This document shows positions 1 through 6,598 of a stretch of DNA of 25,216 nt, piece by piece. Where the stretch lies: NCBI GenBank assembly GCA_937901335.1, contig CALCHC010000098.1, positions 1 through 25,216 of the forward strand. The letters run 5' to 3'. Under the pieces are notes generated by a model. The model did not search any database. It was not told the origin of the DNA and saw only the letters and a program-made list of their open reading frames with translations. A program made the translations under genes and the position numbers. The stretch is from an uncultured Phascolarctobacterium sp. (GTDB taxonomy: Bacteria > Bacillota > Negativicutes > Acidaminococcales > Acidaminococcaceae). The stretch's first letter is position 1; each line of letters begins with the position of its first letter.

Positions 1-154
1 TAACAGTAGGTTCTTTAATCTTACGGTCTAATGATTTTGCTACTGCTCTAAGAGTTGGAAGGAACATACATCTTTGATTACTTGTACATCTGCTCAAGCA
101 GGTTGCTATCTGAATCTTGTTTCCAGAAGGACATACAAATTTTGTTGCTCCCAT
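1..154 (-). CDS. Cys-rich phage-like protein, N-terminal part only (runs off the left edge)
   Basis: An ATG at 154 opens a frame that stays open to base 1, giving 51 codons. An AGGAG ribosome site sits 8 bases upstream (163-167), which supports the start. The visible part begins MGATKFVCPSGNKI and carries five cysteines spaced like a small metal-binding knuckle (CPSG, C-LSRC, then RCMFLPTLRAVA). I recall similar Cys-rich N-termini in phage proteins that continue into PD-(D/E)XK nuclease-like domains. That is a weak memory-based lead and the rest of the protein is not visible. It lies 14 bases downstream of the next minus-strand gene and probably shares its transcript. Function unknown. Confidence 0.55.
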   Translation of the reverse strand, partial: MGATKFVCPSGNKIQIATCLSRCTSNQRCMFLPTLRAVAKSLDRKIKEPTV

Positions 155-168
155 ACTATAATCTCCTT

Positions 169-756
169 TTATTCTTCGCTATATTCGTAAAGATTGAAGT
201 AATCATCTTTCTTATCTATAAGCCAGTTCTGCACTCTATCATTTATTTTGTCAACGGAATCATGATTAGAAAATTCCATTTCCGGAATCTTTTCTCTAAG
301 CACCTCTACAACTTCTTTGAATGTTGAATAGTATTCCATAACATACTCACCATTGATGCAGAAGTCTAAATGATACTGATCTGAAAAGAATCTTCCCTCG
401 GTATCAGTATTAATGTAAATTTCAAACCCTGGTTCTTCAGAACAATGGACAAAGTTTATTTGATTTTCGAAACGTTCTTGAATAATCTTACTGAATACTT
501 CAACATGTGGACTCCAAGCCGTTTCCGTTTGGATGATGAAATAATAAGAAGTATCATCTTTGGCAACATCGTCAGGCACTTCAACAAAGGTATCTCTACC
601 ATCCGTAAATTCCAGTGCTTCTACCTCGATATAGCCACATTTCATAACAAAATCACGAATGTATCTGCATTCACCATCCATCAGCTTTCTTAACAATTCC
701 AATTTATTCAAGTCATTACCATAAAAGGCAATGCAATTGCTACAATAATTAGCCAT
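169..756 (-). CDS. Phage-associated hypothetical protein, possibly Api92/DUF1281-like
   Basis: A 195-residue acidic soluble protein. The start at 756 has an AAGGAG site about 7 bases upstream. The opening MANYCSNCIAFYG resembles the N-terminus of Api92-like/DUF1281 proteins carried by phages and plasmids, which typically open with M-x-N-W/Y-C-S-N and fold as a ferredoxin-like alpha/beta domain. No catalytic motif, signal peptide or membrane segment is seen. The C-terminal 60 residues are rich in Asp, Glu and Asn. It lies between two other small minus-strand genes with gaps of 11 and 14 bases, consistent with one transcript in a mobile-element early region. The family assignment is tentative. 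That it is a real coding gene is well supported by the ribosome site and tight packing. Confidence 0.6.
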   Translation of the reverse strand: MANYCSNCIAFYGNDLNKLELLRKLMDGECRYIRDFVMKCGYIEVEALEFTDGRDTFVEVPDDVAKDDTSYYFIIQTETAWSPHVEVFSKIIQERFENQINFVHCSEEPGFEIYINTDTEGRFFSDQYHLDFCINGEYVMEYYSTFKEVVEVLREKIPEMEFSNHDSVDKINDRVQNWLIDKKDDYFNLYEYSEE

Positions 757-767
757 AGCCCTTCTCC

Positions 768-965
768 TTATGCAACAAATATATTAGTAGTTTCTGCCAT
801 TTCAATTACCTTGCCGTAAGAAGCACAGTTTCCGTGCTTGGCTTCATTGAAGCTTCTTTCACTCATCTGCATTTCATTCTGCAGAGCATCTACTGTCATC
901 CGAGCAGTAGTCTCGTCATAAGAATCAACGATAAATACTTTTGTTTCTACAACTTGAAATCTCAT
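768..965 (-). CDS. Small hypothetical protein (65 aa) of the accessory block
   Basis: The frame can be opened from 995, but that ATG lies inside the upstream terminator hairpin. A GGAGGA ribosome site at about 973-978 points to the ATG pair at 968/965. The 965 start has a 7-base spacer and is preferred; 968 has only 4. The 65-residue product begins MRFQVVETKVFIV and has two predicted beta strands, then a helix (TTARMTVDALQNEMQMSERSF) and a short beta tail. No known domain is recognised. It lies 11 bases upstream of the Api92-like gene on the same strand, so the two are likely cotranscribed. It may be a small regulator or anti-host protein, but nothing in the sequence shows that. Confidence 0.55.
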   Translation of the reverse strand: MRFQVVETKVFIVDSYDETTARMTVDALQNEMQMSERSFNEAKHGNCASYGKVIEMAETTNIFVA

Positions 966-982
966 CATAAATTCCTCCAAAC

Positions 983-1014
983 AAAAAATAGGCAACCCAA
1001 ACGGGTTGCCTATT
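983..1014 (-). terminator. Rho-independent terminator (minus strand)
   Basis: A perfect 12-bp stem (987-998 paired with 1003-1014, core GGCAACCC/GGGTTGCC) with a 4-base loop is followed on the minus strand by a T-run. It lies directly after the DUF932 stop codon. The ribosome site of the 65-aa gene begins only a few bases beyond it, so the hairpin could also act as an attenuator or mRNA-processing structure. Confidence 0.8.
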
Positions 1015-1020
1015 TACTCT

Positions 1021-1827
1021 TTAAGCTGCCTGTGGGAGCATTAATATTTTACTTTTAGGTTCAGCTTTATCGACACCTTCATCAAGAAGCACGCCACCAA
1101 TACGCTCAAGTTCTGTTGCCCTGTTGTAATCTTTTACGTCTTGGGAAGCACGAGTTAATGCATTGACAAGACCGAAGTGAGATAAATCTCCACCTTTCAT
1201 GAAGTGCATAAGAATAGAAGCGTTCTCTTGCCTGTTAAGGATATATCTATCACATAATAGGTCTACAGTTTTGATGGGGTCATCACCAGTACTGATGCTT
1301 TTAGCCTTACGCATCTTATCTACGGTAAGTTGAAATTTTGCCTCATCTACTGCACAGCTTACAATATCCTGCACTTTCATAAAGTAAGCCTTGTCATCTG
1401 CAGCAAGGGTTGCATCAGAATAAAGTTCATATGCATTATCAGTGTTCTCAATCTGTCTGCCTGTATGATATTTTTTGTGTGAATAATCCTTGCTAATCAT
1501 ACCGTTCTTGCATACAAGCCGATAAACGAGTGGTTCAATCTTGAGAGCACCTAAACCAATCTCGCTATTAGAAATTACAAAACCTGCCTGCACTACGTCA
1601 CCTGTAGAAATTTTTGCTTTCAACGTCTTGTTGATTACCTTTAAGTAGAGATGAGTTTCGGTAATGCCTTGGCTGATTACTTCACAGCCTTTCATTTGAG
1701 CAATAACTGGCATGATGTGATCCATAAGTTCCAGATTATCTAATCTACGATAACGGTCACTGAGAAATGCTCTAAGCTTTCCATCTAAGGTTCTAAGCAT
1801 AAGCATACGTTTTTGGGGATTACTCAT
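1021..1827 (-). CDS. DUF932 phage/plasmid-like protein (TIGR03299 type), lacking its N-terminus
   Basis: The 268-residue product matches the middle and C-terminal part of DUF932 proteins, which are common in phages, plasmids and integrative elements and have no established function. Visible family-like blocks are RTLDGKLRAFLSDRYRRLDN near residue 11, GDVVQAGFVISNSEIG near residue 76, and YRLVCKNGMI near residue 102. The usual N-terminal ~80-100 residues, with the W-H-G-L-G-type block, are absent. A TGA lies four codons upstream of the ATG, in DNA that encodes a dehydrogenase on the other strand. A GAGG 7 bases upstream could serve as a chance ribosome site. I read it as truncated by the junction near 1826, probably a remnant, although the remaining frame is intact over 800 bases. 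Confidence 0.7.
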   Translation of the reverse strand: MSNPQKRMLMLRTLDGKLRAFLSDRYRRLDNLELMDHIMPVIAQMKGCEVISQGITETHLYLKVINKTLKAKISTGDVVQAGFVISNSEIGLGALKIEPLVYRLVCKNGMISKDYSHKKYHTGRQIENTDNAYELYSDATLAADDKAYFMKVQDIVSCAVDEAKFQLTVDKMRKAKSISTGDDPIKTVDLLCDRYILNRQENASILMHFMKGGDLSHFGLVNALTRASQDVKDYNRATELERIGGVLLDEGVDKAEPKSKILMLPQAA

Positions 1828-1830
1828 GAG
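1823..1830. other. Junction palindrome CTCATGAG between two truncated genes
   Basis: The 8-bp perfect palindrome holds both opposing ATG codons: plus-strand ATG at 1826 for the SDR remnant and minus-strand ATG at 1827 for the DUF932 remnant. Family homology of both proteins breaks off within about 20 bases of this point, so it marks a recombination or assembly breakpoint to within that uncertainty. Confidence 0.5.
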
Positions 1831-2155
1831 CCAACCTCAAAGCGAAAGCTATACTGCTGCAAAGGGTGCTATCTCAGCTTTGACTCATGCGTTGGCAGTA
1901 AGTTTGGGTGGCAAAGTTCGTGTTAATTCCATTTCTCCTGGTTGGATTGATACCAATTTCACCGTTTACGAAGGTGCAGATGCTGTTCAACAACCTGTAG
2001 GTCGAGTTGGGAATCCTCTTGATATTGCGAATATGGTTTTGTTCTTGTGTTCTGACAAGGCTGGATTCATTACCGGTGAGAATATTTGTATTGATGGTGG
2101 TCAGACTAGACTTATGATTTATCATAATGATTGTGGTTGGAGTTATAAACCTTAA
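1826..2155 (+). pseudogene. Short-chain dehydrogenase/reductase, C-terminal half only
   Basis: The 109-residue frame corresponds to the second half of an SDR oxidoreductase. It starts right before the catalytic Y-x-x-x-K (Y9, K13 in SYTAAKGA), then ISPGWIDT (the usual strand 6/PG motif) and ITGENICIDGG near the C-terminus. The Rossmann TGxxxGIG cofactor site and catalytic Ser are missing, because the gene is cut at about 1826 where DUF932 sequence begins on the other strand. Intact SDRs are about 250 residues, so over half is gone. A GGGGA lies 8 bases before the ATG, but a product without the nucleotide-binding half should not be active. Substrate cannot be inferred. A strong bidirectional terminator follows. 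Confidence 0.75.
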
Positions 2156-2164
2156 GAAGTAATA

Positions 2165-2196
2165 AAAAACTCCGTAACGAAAGTTACGGAGTTTTT
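2165..2196. terminator. Bidirectional Rho-independent terminator
   Basis: A perfect 14-bp stem (A-run plus CTCCGTAAC / GTTACGGAG plus T-run) closes a GAAA tetraloop. It sits between the SDR remnant on the plus strand and the convergent LysE-family gene on the minus strand, and has T-runs in both directions. Confidence 0.88.
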
Positions 2197-2202
2197 GTTC
2201 GT

Positions 2203-2802
2203 TCATATTAAATTAAAAAGCAGCTTGCAACCAAAGAAAATTATTACGATACCACACACTATATTAATGGCACGAAGTACTTTAGCGTTAAAGCGGTCAC
2301 TTAATAATGAGATGGTCATTGATAAACCTGTGAACCAAATACAAGAAGATGTTGCTACGCCTAAGATGAAGGCAGTAGATTGGGTAGGAGGTAAGCTGGC
2401 GTTGAAAGCACCGAGCATCATAGTTCCGTCTATGATTGCATGGGGGTTAAACCAAGTTACTACACAAGCAGTATAGATGGTGGATATTATTGACGGTGGT
2501 GGATCGTTTCTTACGATTTCAGAACACTTATCTCGTAATAAGCCAATACCGATATAAATAATGATTATGCTGCCAGCTAGGATGATGAGCATTTGCAGCC
2601 ACTTATAATGTTCCATAATTACTCCTATGCCAAAGAAGCAAGCTAAGGCAAGAGTAATATCAAAGAAAATTACAATCAAAGCAGTCAGCAAAGCTCGAAG
2701 TCTATTTTGAGTTAAAGCAGAATTGATGACAAAAAGATTTTGTACGCCAATGGGTGCAACGTAAGCTAAACCCATCGTCAAACCTTGTAAAAAGTATTCC
2801 AT
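2203..2802 (-). CDS. LysE/ArgO-family amino acid exporter
   Basis: A 199-residue, very hydrophobic protein with about six membrane segments. It matches LysE/RhtB-type exporters, which pump basic or other amino acids out of the cytoplasm using the ion gradient and are usually 190-220 residues. The first helix holds GLAYVAPIGVQNLFVINSAL, the conserved P-x-G-x-Q-N block of the family. A second conserved feature is TWFNPHAIIDG near residue 116, resembling the N-P-(H/K) block that begins the second half of LysE proteins. An AGGTGA ribosome site precedes the ATG, and a good promoter lies at 2836-2864. It is transcribed alone and converges on the SDR remnant. Family is secure; the exported amino acid cannot be told from the sequence. 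Confidence 0.88.
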   Translation of the reverse strand: MEYFLQGLTMGLAYVAPIGVQNLFVINSALTQNRLRALLTALIVIFFDITLALACFFGIGVIMEHYKWLQMLIILAGSIIIIYIGIGLLRDKCSEIVRNDPPPSIISTIYTACVVTWFNPHAIIDGTMMLGAFNASLPPTQSTAFILGVATSSCIWFTGLSMTISLLSDRFNAKVLRAINIVCGIVIIFFGCKLLFNLI

Positions 2803-2835
2803 TCTTCACCTGTTGTTGTAAAAATTATATTTAAT

Positions 2836-2864
2836 ATTATATCAGTTGATATGATGTCGACCAA
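2836..2864 (-). promoter_or_regulatory. Sigma-70/A promoter for the LysE-family gene
   Basis: On the minus strand TTGGTC (2859-2864), a 17-base spacer and TATAAT (2836-2841) are preceded by TGA, making an extended -10. The start codon is 34 bases beyond the -10. Confidence 0.7.
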
Positions 2865-2874
2865 GACAAATCTT

Positions 2875-2902
2875 TTTACATACTTTTCTTATTATGTATA
2901 AT
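2875..2902 (+). promoter_or_regulatory. Sigma-70/A promoter for the zinc-ribbon gene
   Basis: TTTACA (2875-2880), a 16-base spacer and a consensus TATAAT (2897-2902) lie 57 bases before the ATG at 2960. A second TATAAT-like box at 2924-2929 has no good -35 partner. Confidence 0.65.
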
Positions 2903-2959
2903 GCCTGCAATGATTTTTTATGATATAATCGTAATAGAAATTTTATGGAGGTTCTGTTT

Positions 2960-3367
2960 ATGAGAATAGAAGGTGCTGGCGGTTGCTTTGATGACCGCGT
3001 TTATGAAGTTGATAGAGCATTATGCTGGAAGATTGTTAAATTAAGCATTAATGAAATGGGCCCGATGGGCGACGTTATTGACGATGTAGATGAAGAAAGA
3101 TGCATCGTTAAATTCCATGGTAAAGATAAACATATGCAAGTTGCTGTACAACCCATTGATGAAGAAACTATGCATGTAATTATGGACGCTACCAAAGCAA
3201 GATTGCAAATTTATTCTTGGAAAAAAGAAACTGAAGAAGTAGAGCTTTTCTACAGAATTTTTGAAAAGAAATTAAGTGAAATGAGAAATGTTGTTATTTG
3301 CCATCAATGCGGTGAAAGAGTTAGCGGCTCTGCTAAATTCTGTCCTGAATGTGGTTCTAAAATGTAA
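2960..3367 (+). CDS. Zinc-ribbon protein of unknown function
   Basis: The frame can be opened at 2945, but GGAGG at 2947-2951 with an 8-base spacer selects the ATG at 2960, giving 135 residues. Residues 1-110 look like an alpha/beta domain (alternating strands such as CIVKFHGKD, HMQVAVQPI and RLQIYSW, then a helix ending KKLSEMR) that I do not recognise. The C-terminus is a zinc ribbon with two CxxCG knuckles at C114/C117 and C128/C131, of the kind found at the tail of many Bacillota regulatory or scaffold proteins. No signal peptide or membrane segment is visible. It has its own promoter and a terminator, so it is monocistronic. The ribbon suggests a nucleic-acid or protein contact; no specific role can be claimed. 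Confidence 0.75.
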   Translation: MRIEGAGGCFDDRVYEVDRALCWKIVKLSINEMGPMGDVIDDVDEERCIVKFHGKDKHMQVAVQPIDEETMHVIMDATKARLQIYSWKKETEEVELFYRIFEKKLSEMRNVVICHQCGERVSGSAKFCPECGSKM

Positions 3368-3378
3368 TAAGGGAAATA

Positions 3379-3418
3379 AAAAAGAAACCAAATACCGAAA
3401 GGTATTTGGCTTCTTTTT
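3379..3418. terminator. Bidirectional Rho-independent terminator between zinc-ribbon gene and rpmB
   Basis: CCAAATACC/GGTATTTGG (3388-3396 with 3401-3409) closes a GAAA loop. The stem continues past one A/C mismatch into GAA/TTC and A/T runs. T-runs face both ways, fitting the convergent genes on either side. Confidence 0.82.
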
Positions 3419-3431
3419 AAATCCGAACGGA

Positions 3432-3623
3432 TTAGATAGCGCGGTTAACTTTACCGGAACGCAAGCAACGAGTGCAAACGTTTACACGTTTAACGGAGCC
3501 GTCTACAACTGCTCTTACTTGTTGGATATTCGGTTTCCAAGCGCGTTTGGTGTGTCTGTTGGAGTGGCTGACATTGTTGCCAGACATTGTGCCTTTACCG
3601 CAAACTTCGCAGATAGATGCCAT
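3432..3623 (-). CDS. rpmB: Large ribosomal subunit protein bL28
   Basis: A 63-residue basic protein, the usual size for bL28, a component of the 50S subunit. It begins MASICEVCGKG and keeps both zinc-binding knuckles (C5/C8 and C50/C53), so it is the zinc-containing C+ form. Upstream in-frame ATGs exist to 3692, but an AAGGAGGTG site at 3631-3639 with a 7-base spacer fixes the start at 3623. That agrees with where family homology begins. The gene stands alone and is divergent from recG, an arrangement common in Bacillota, with its own strong promoter at 3681-3709. The four cysteines imply zinc dependence; zinc-responsive C- paralogues exist in other bacteria, but none is in this window. Confidence 0.97.
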   Translation of the reverse strand: MASICEVCGKGTMSGNNVSHSNRHTKRAWKPNIQQVRAVVDGSVKRVNVCTRCLRSGKVNRAI

Positions 3624-3680
3624 GATTTCCCACCTCCTTGAATTTATTAAAAGGTTCATTGCATCAAATTTAACAAAAGT

Positions 3681-3709
3681 ATCATACCACAAACAATTAG
3701 GAAAAGCAA
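3681..3709 (-). promoter_or_regulatory. Strong sigma-70/A promoter for rpmB
   Basis: On the minus strand TTGCTT (3704-3709), a 17-base spacer and TATGAT (3681-3686) are preceded by TGG, an extended -10. It lies about 57 bases upstream of the rpmB start, in the 114-base gap shared with the divergent recG. Confidence 0.75.
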
Positions 3710-3737
3710 GTTAATTTTAAGGATTGGTAACAAAATT

Positions 3738-5795
3738 ATGTGGTGGAAAGAACCGACCACCTCAATAAGAGGTGTAGGCAAGAAAAAAGCGGCAGATTTG
3801 ACTGCCTTAAATATTAATACAGTTGGTGATTTGCTGGAACATTATCCTCGCCAAGAAAGTTATATGGATTTTTCTAAGTTAAAAACCATTGCGGAACTGG
3901 CAACGGATGGAAGCAAGCAAATTTTTAAAGCAACAGTTCATTCTGTGCGTGATAGTTTTCGCGGGAGAACTCGCTTCTCTACTTTGACCGTACGCGATGA
4001 AACCGGTTTCGCTGACATTTATTTTTTTATGGGGCAACGTTACTGGGCCAAGAAGTACAAACCAGGAACAACTTTACTTATTGTTGGTAGAGTTAAAAGT
4101 GGACGTACTGCTAAAATGGTGTCCGAAGCACATTGCCAAGAACTGGGTGACGATTTTGAACAAGGGTTAGGAATTGTTCCTACCTATTCTTTAGCAGGTG
4201 CTTTAACTCAAAAAAATTTACAGGCTTGGGTTAAGGAATGTTTGGCTAAAGCAGAAGAGGAGCTACCTGAAAGCTTGCCAAACAGTGTTATCAAAAAATG
4301 TGGTTTGTGTAGCAGGATTGAGGCTCTAAAAAATATTCACTTCCCTAAAAGTTGGCAGGCGTTGGCTGAAGCACGCAAACGTCTTGTTTTTGAAGAATTA
4401 TTTTTGCTCCAATGTGGATTGCTTTTTTATCGTGGCAAGCAAAAAGAGGAACGTCAAGGTTTGAAGCATGGTGTTGATGGAGATAAGCTTCAGAAAATTA
4501 TCGCCAAGCTTCCTTTTGAATTAACTCCTGCCCAAAAACAAGCATGGCTTGATATTTCTTTGGATATGCAGGATGTAAAACCCATGCATCGCATTTTGCA
4601 AGGTGATGTTGGTAGTGGTAAGACTGTAATAAGTGCGCTTGCTTTAGCAAAGGCTGCGGAAAACGGTTACCAAGGTTGCATCATGGCGCCTACGGAAATT
4701 TTAGCGGTGCAGCATTACGAAACTTTGACGGAATATTTGGCTCCCTTTGGCATGCGTATTGCTTTGCTGACTGGTGGTATGCGTGCTAAAGAACGTAGAA
4801 GCTTATTAATGGACTTGGAACTTGGTTTAGTAGATATTGTTGTTGGTACGCACGCTTTATTGCAAGATGATGTACGATTCGCTAAGCTTTCTCTTGTTGT
4901 AACTGACGAACAACATCGTTTTGGTGTGGAGCAACGTGCAAAGCTTGCTAATAAATCTACATATGCTCCTGATGTTTTAATCATGACAGCGACGCCCATT
5001 CCTCGTACTTTAGCACTGACTGTGTATGGTGATTTGGATGTTTCTTTAATGAAGGGAAGACCGCCTGGTCGTAAACCTGTGCAGACTTTGTGCTATACAG
5101 AGGAAAAACGCAAGGACGTTTACGCAGGCTTGGTACGTCAAGTGCAAGCGGGTAGGCAGGCCTATATTGTTTGTCCGCTCATAGAAAATTCTGAAGTGCT
5201 CAATGCTCGTAGTGCAGAAAATGTTTATGACGAGCTGGTACACAGTTTCTTGAAAAATATACCCTGTGCTTTATTGCACGGTAAGTTAAAGCCTGCGGAA
5301 AAGGATGCGATTATGACGGAATTTTCTGCAGGAAGAATTAAAGTTTTGGTAAGCACAACTGTTATCGAAGTTGGGGTGAACGTACCAAATGCAACTTTGA
5401 TGGTAGTAGAAAATGCAGAACGTTTCGGTTTGGCACAGTTACACCAATTGCGTGGTCGTGTTGGTCGTGGTAGTGAACAATCTTATTGCGTATTGCTGAC
5501 CAGTGCGGATGCTCCTGAAACTTTGGCACGTTTACAAGTTTTGCGAGATAGTGACGATGGTTTTTATCTTGCAGAAAAAGATTTAGAACAACGTGGAGCA
5601 GGACAGCTCTTTGGCTTGCGTCAGCACGGTTTGCCTGATTTACGTATTGCTGATATACTTAGAGATACTGAGGTCATAGTACAAGCACGCAATATGGCAC
5701 AAAGTTTGCTGAAAAACGAAAGTGATTGGCAAGAAATGTTAGAGTTTGTTAAATTGCAGCTTGATGACCGTTTCCAAATGATTTTTAACAATTAA
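3738..5795 (+). CDS. recG: ATP-dependent DNA helicase RecG
   Basis: A 685-residue superfamily 2 helicase that remodels stalled replication forks and branch-migrates Holliday junctions; the length is typical. The N-terminal part carries a helix-hairpin-helix-like GVGKKKAADL (about residue 12) and then the OB-fold wedge domain (about 60-150) that splits branched DNA. The motor follows: Walker A GDVGSGKT at about 289, the DEQH box at 390, TATPIPRTLAL at about 417, and motif VI with LRGRVGRG around 571-577. The C-terminal TRG-like region is present. The ATG at 3738 has only a weak AAGGA 14 bases upstream, suggesting modest translation. The TVP38-like gene follows after 11 bases, so the two are cotranscribed. 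No motif is damaged. Confidence 0.97.
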   Translation: MWWKEPTTSIRGVGKKKAADLTALNINTVGDLLEHYPRQESYMDFSKLKTIAELATDGSKQIFKATVHSVRDSFRGRTRFSTLTVRDETGFADIYFFMGQRYWAKKYKPGTTLLIVGRVKSGRTAKMVSEAHCQELGDDFEQGLGIVPTYSLAGALTQKNLQAWVKECLAKAEEELPESLPNSVIKKCGLCSRIEALKNIHFPKSWQALAEARKRLVFEELFLLQCGLLFYRGKQKEERQGLKHGVDGDKLQKIIAKLPFELTPAQKQAWLDISLDMQDVKPMHRILQGDVGSGKTVISALALAKAAENGYQGCIMAPTEILAVQHYETLTEYLAPFGMRIALLTGGMRAKERRSLLMDLELGLVDIVVGTHALLQDDVRFAKLSLVVTDEQHRFGVEQRAKLANKSTYAPDVLIMTATPIPRTLALTVYGDLDVSLMKGRPPGRKPVQTLCYTEEKRKDVYAGLVRQVQAGRQAYIVCPLIENSEVLNARSAENVYDELVHSFLKNIPCALLHGKLKPAEKDAIMTEFSAGRIKVLVSTTVIEVGVNVPNATLMVVENAERFGLAQLHQLRGRVGRGSEQSYCVLLTSADAPETLARLQVLRDSDDGFYLAEKDLEQRGAGQLFGLRQHGLPDLRIADILRDTEVIVQARNMAQSLLKNESDWQEMLEFVKLQLDDRFQMIFNN

Positions 5796-5806
5796 GAGGT
5801 TTTGTC

Positions 5807-6511
5807 GTGAAAGAAAAGGATTGGCTCAATAATCCCGATACAATTGCAAAAGTGGTAGTAGCAGTGCTACTTGTAGCATTGTTTGGGCTGATTCATTTCT
5901 TCGCTCAAGATTTCTTTACTAATACTTTTAAACTTGCCGTTAGTGGTAATGTGAATGGTTTGGTAGAATATTTACGATCTTTTGGACCGTGGGCAATGGT
6001 AGTCAGCTTTTTCTTGGATGTACTGATAAACGCAGGTAGTATTTTCCCATCTATCTTTCTTTCTACGGCCAATGGTTTAATTTTTGGCTTGCCAATGGGA
6101 ATTTTAATCTCATGGCTGGCGGAGACTGTTGGTGTTGTAATTAGCTTCCTCTTAATGCGCTTTTTCTTTCGCAGTACTGCAGAAAAGCTTATTGCTAAAA
6201 GTAACAGCTTAAAGCATATTGATGAAGCAAGCGGTAAGCATGGCTTAGAGTGGATGGCGTTTGCCAGAGCTTTGCCGTACTTTCCTTCCGGAATTTTGAC
6301 AGCTATTGGCGCAGTTAGCAGCATTAGTGTGCGCGACTATATCATTGCCAATTTAATAGGTAAGTTTCCGTCTACGGCGCTGGAAGTTGTGATTGGTCAC
6401 GACCTTGTGAATTACAAGGAACATAGCGAGCGTTTGGCTGTGCTTGTGATTGTAGTAGTTGTAATCTTTTGGGGCTACAAAAAATACAGAGATAGTAAAA
6501 GTAAAAAATAA
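5807..6511 (+). CDS. TVP38/TMEM64-family (VTT/DedA-like) membrane protein
   Basis: A 234-residue integral membrane protein. It begins with GTG at 5807, supported by an AAGAGGT site that overlaps the recG stop codon with about 6 bases of spacing. An N-terminal anchor helix (about 13-33) precedes the VTT domain. That domain includes a conserved block around STANGLIFGLPMGILISWL (about 87-106), a charged loop, then F-A-R-x-L-P-x-F-P-S-G (about 166-176), the family signature tied to a reentrant loop. A last helix and a Lys-rich tail close the protein. Eukaryotic and bacterial relatives act as lipid scramblases or flippases or influence proton-motive force; the bacterial substrate is not settled. 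Its link to recG is positional only. Confidence 0.88.
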   Translation: MKEKDWLNNPDTIAKVVVAVLLVALFGLIHFFAQDFFTNTFKLAVSGNVNGLVEYLRSFGPWAMVVSFFLDVLINAGSIFPSIFLSTANGLIFGLPMGILISWLAETVGVVISFLLMRFFFRSTAEKLIAKSNSLKHIDEASGKHGLEWMAFARALPYFPSGILTAIGAVSSISVRDYIIANLIGKFPSTALEVVIGHDLVNYKEHSERLAVLVIVVVVIFWGYKKYRDSKSKK

Positions 6512-6531
6512 TTATTTTTTATTAGAAGCTA

Positions 6532-6561
6532 TTGCGTGTCCTCCTTTGGATAATCTATAAT
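6532..6561 (+). promoter_or_regulatory. Promoter for the [FeFe]-hydrogenase gene
   Basis: TTGCGT (6532-6537), an 18-base spacer and a consensus TATAAT (6556-6561) lie 37 bases before the ATG at 6599. The upstream frame start at 6560 falls inside this -10 box and is therefore not the true start. Confidence 0.65.
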
Positions 6562-6598
6562 GTATGTAAGTTATAGATTTTCGAAGGGGGATTTCTTT

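Larger units (their letters stand above)
1..1826 (-). mobile_element. Probable edge of a prophage or conjugative element
   Basis: Four consecutive minus-strand genes (DUF932, a 65-aa hypothetical, an Api92-like protein, a Cys-rich partial protein) are of kinds found on phages and plasmids, not in the core chromosome. The block ends abruptly at about 1826 against a half SDR gene. No integrase, terminal repeat or att duplication can be identified from this side alone, so the element type is unresolved. The boundary could also be an assembly join. Confidence 0.45.

Noticed and set aside
2924..2929. A second TATAAT upstream of the zinc-ribbon gene
   Set aside because: No acceptable -35 box lies 16-18 bases upstream, while the 2875-2902 promoter has one.
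3640..3737. A plus-strand promoter for recG
   Set aside because: Only a poor TTGCAT/TATCAT pair with a 15-base spacer was found, not good enough to annotate, although recG must be transcribed from somewhere in this gap.
6505..6522. AT-only palindrome AAAAATAATTATTTTT after the TVP38-like gene as a terminator
   Set aside because: The stem has no G or C pairs and would be too weak. At most it contributes to slow transcription.
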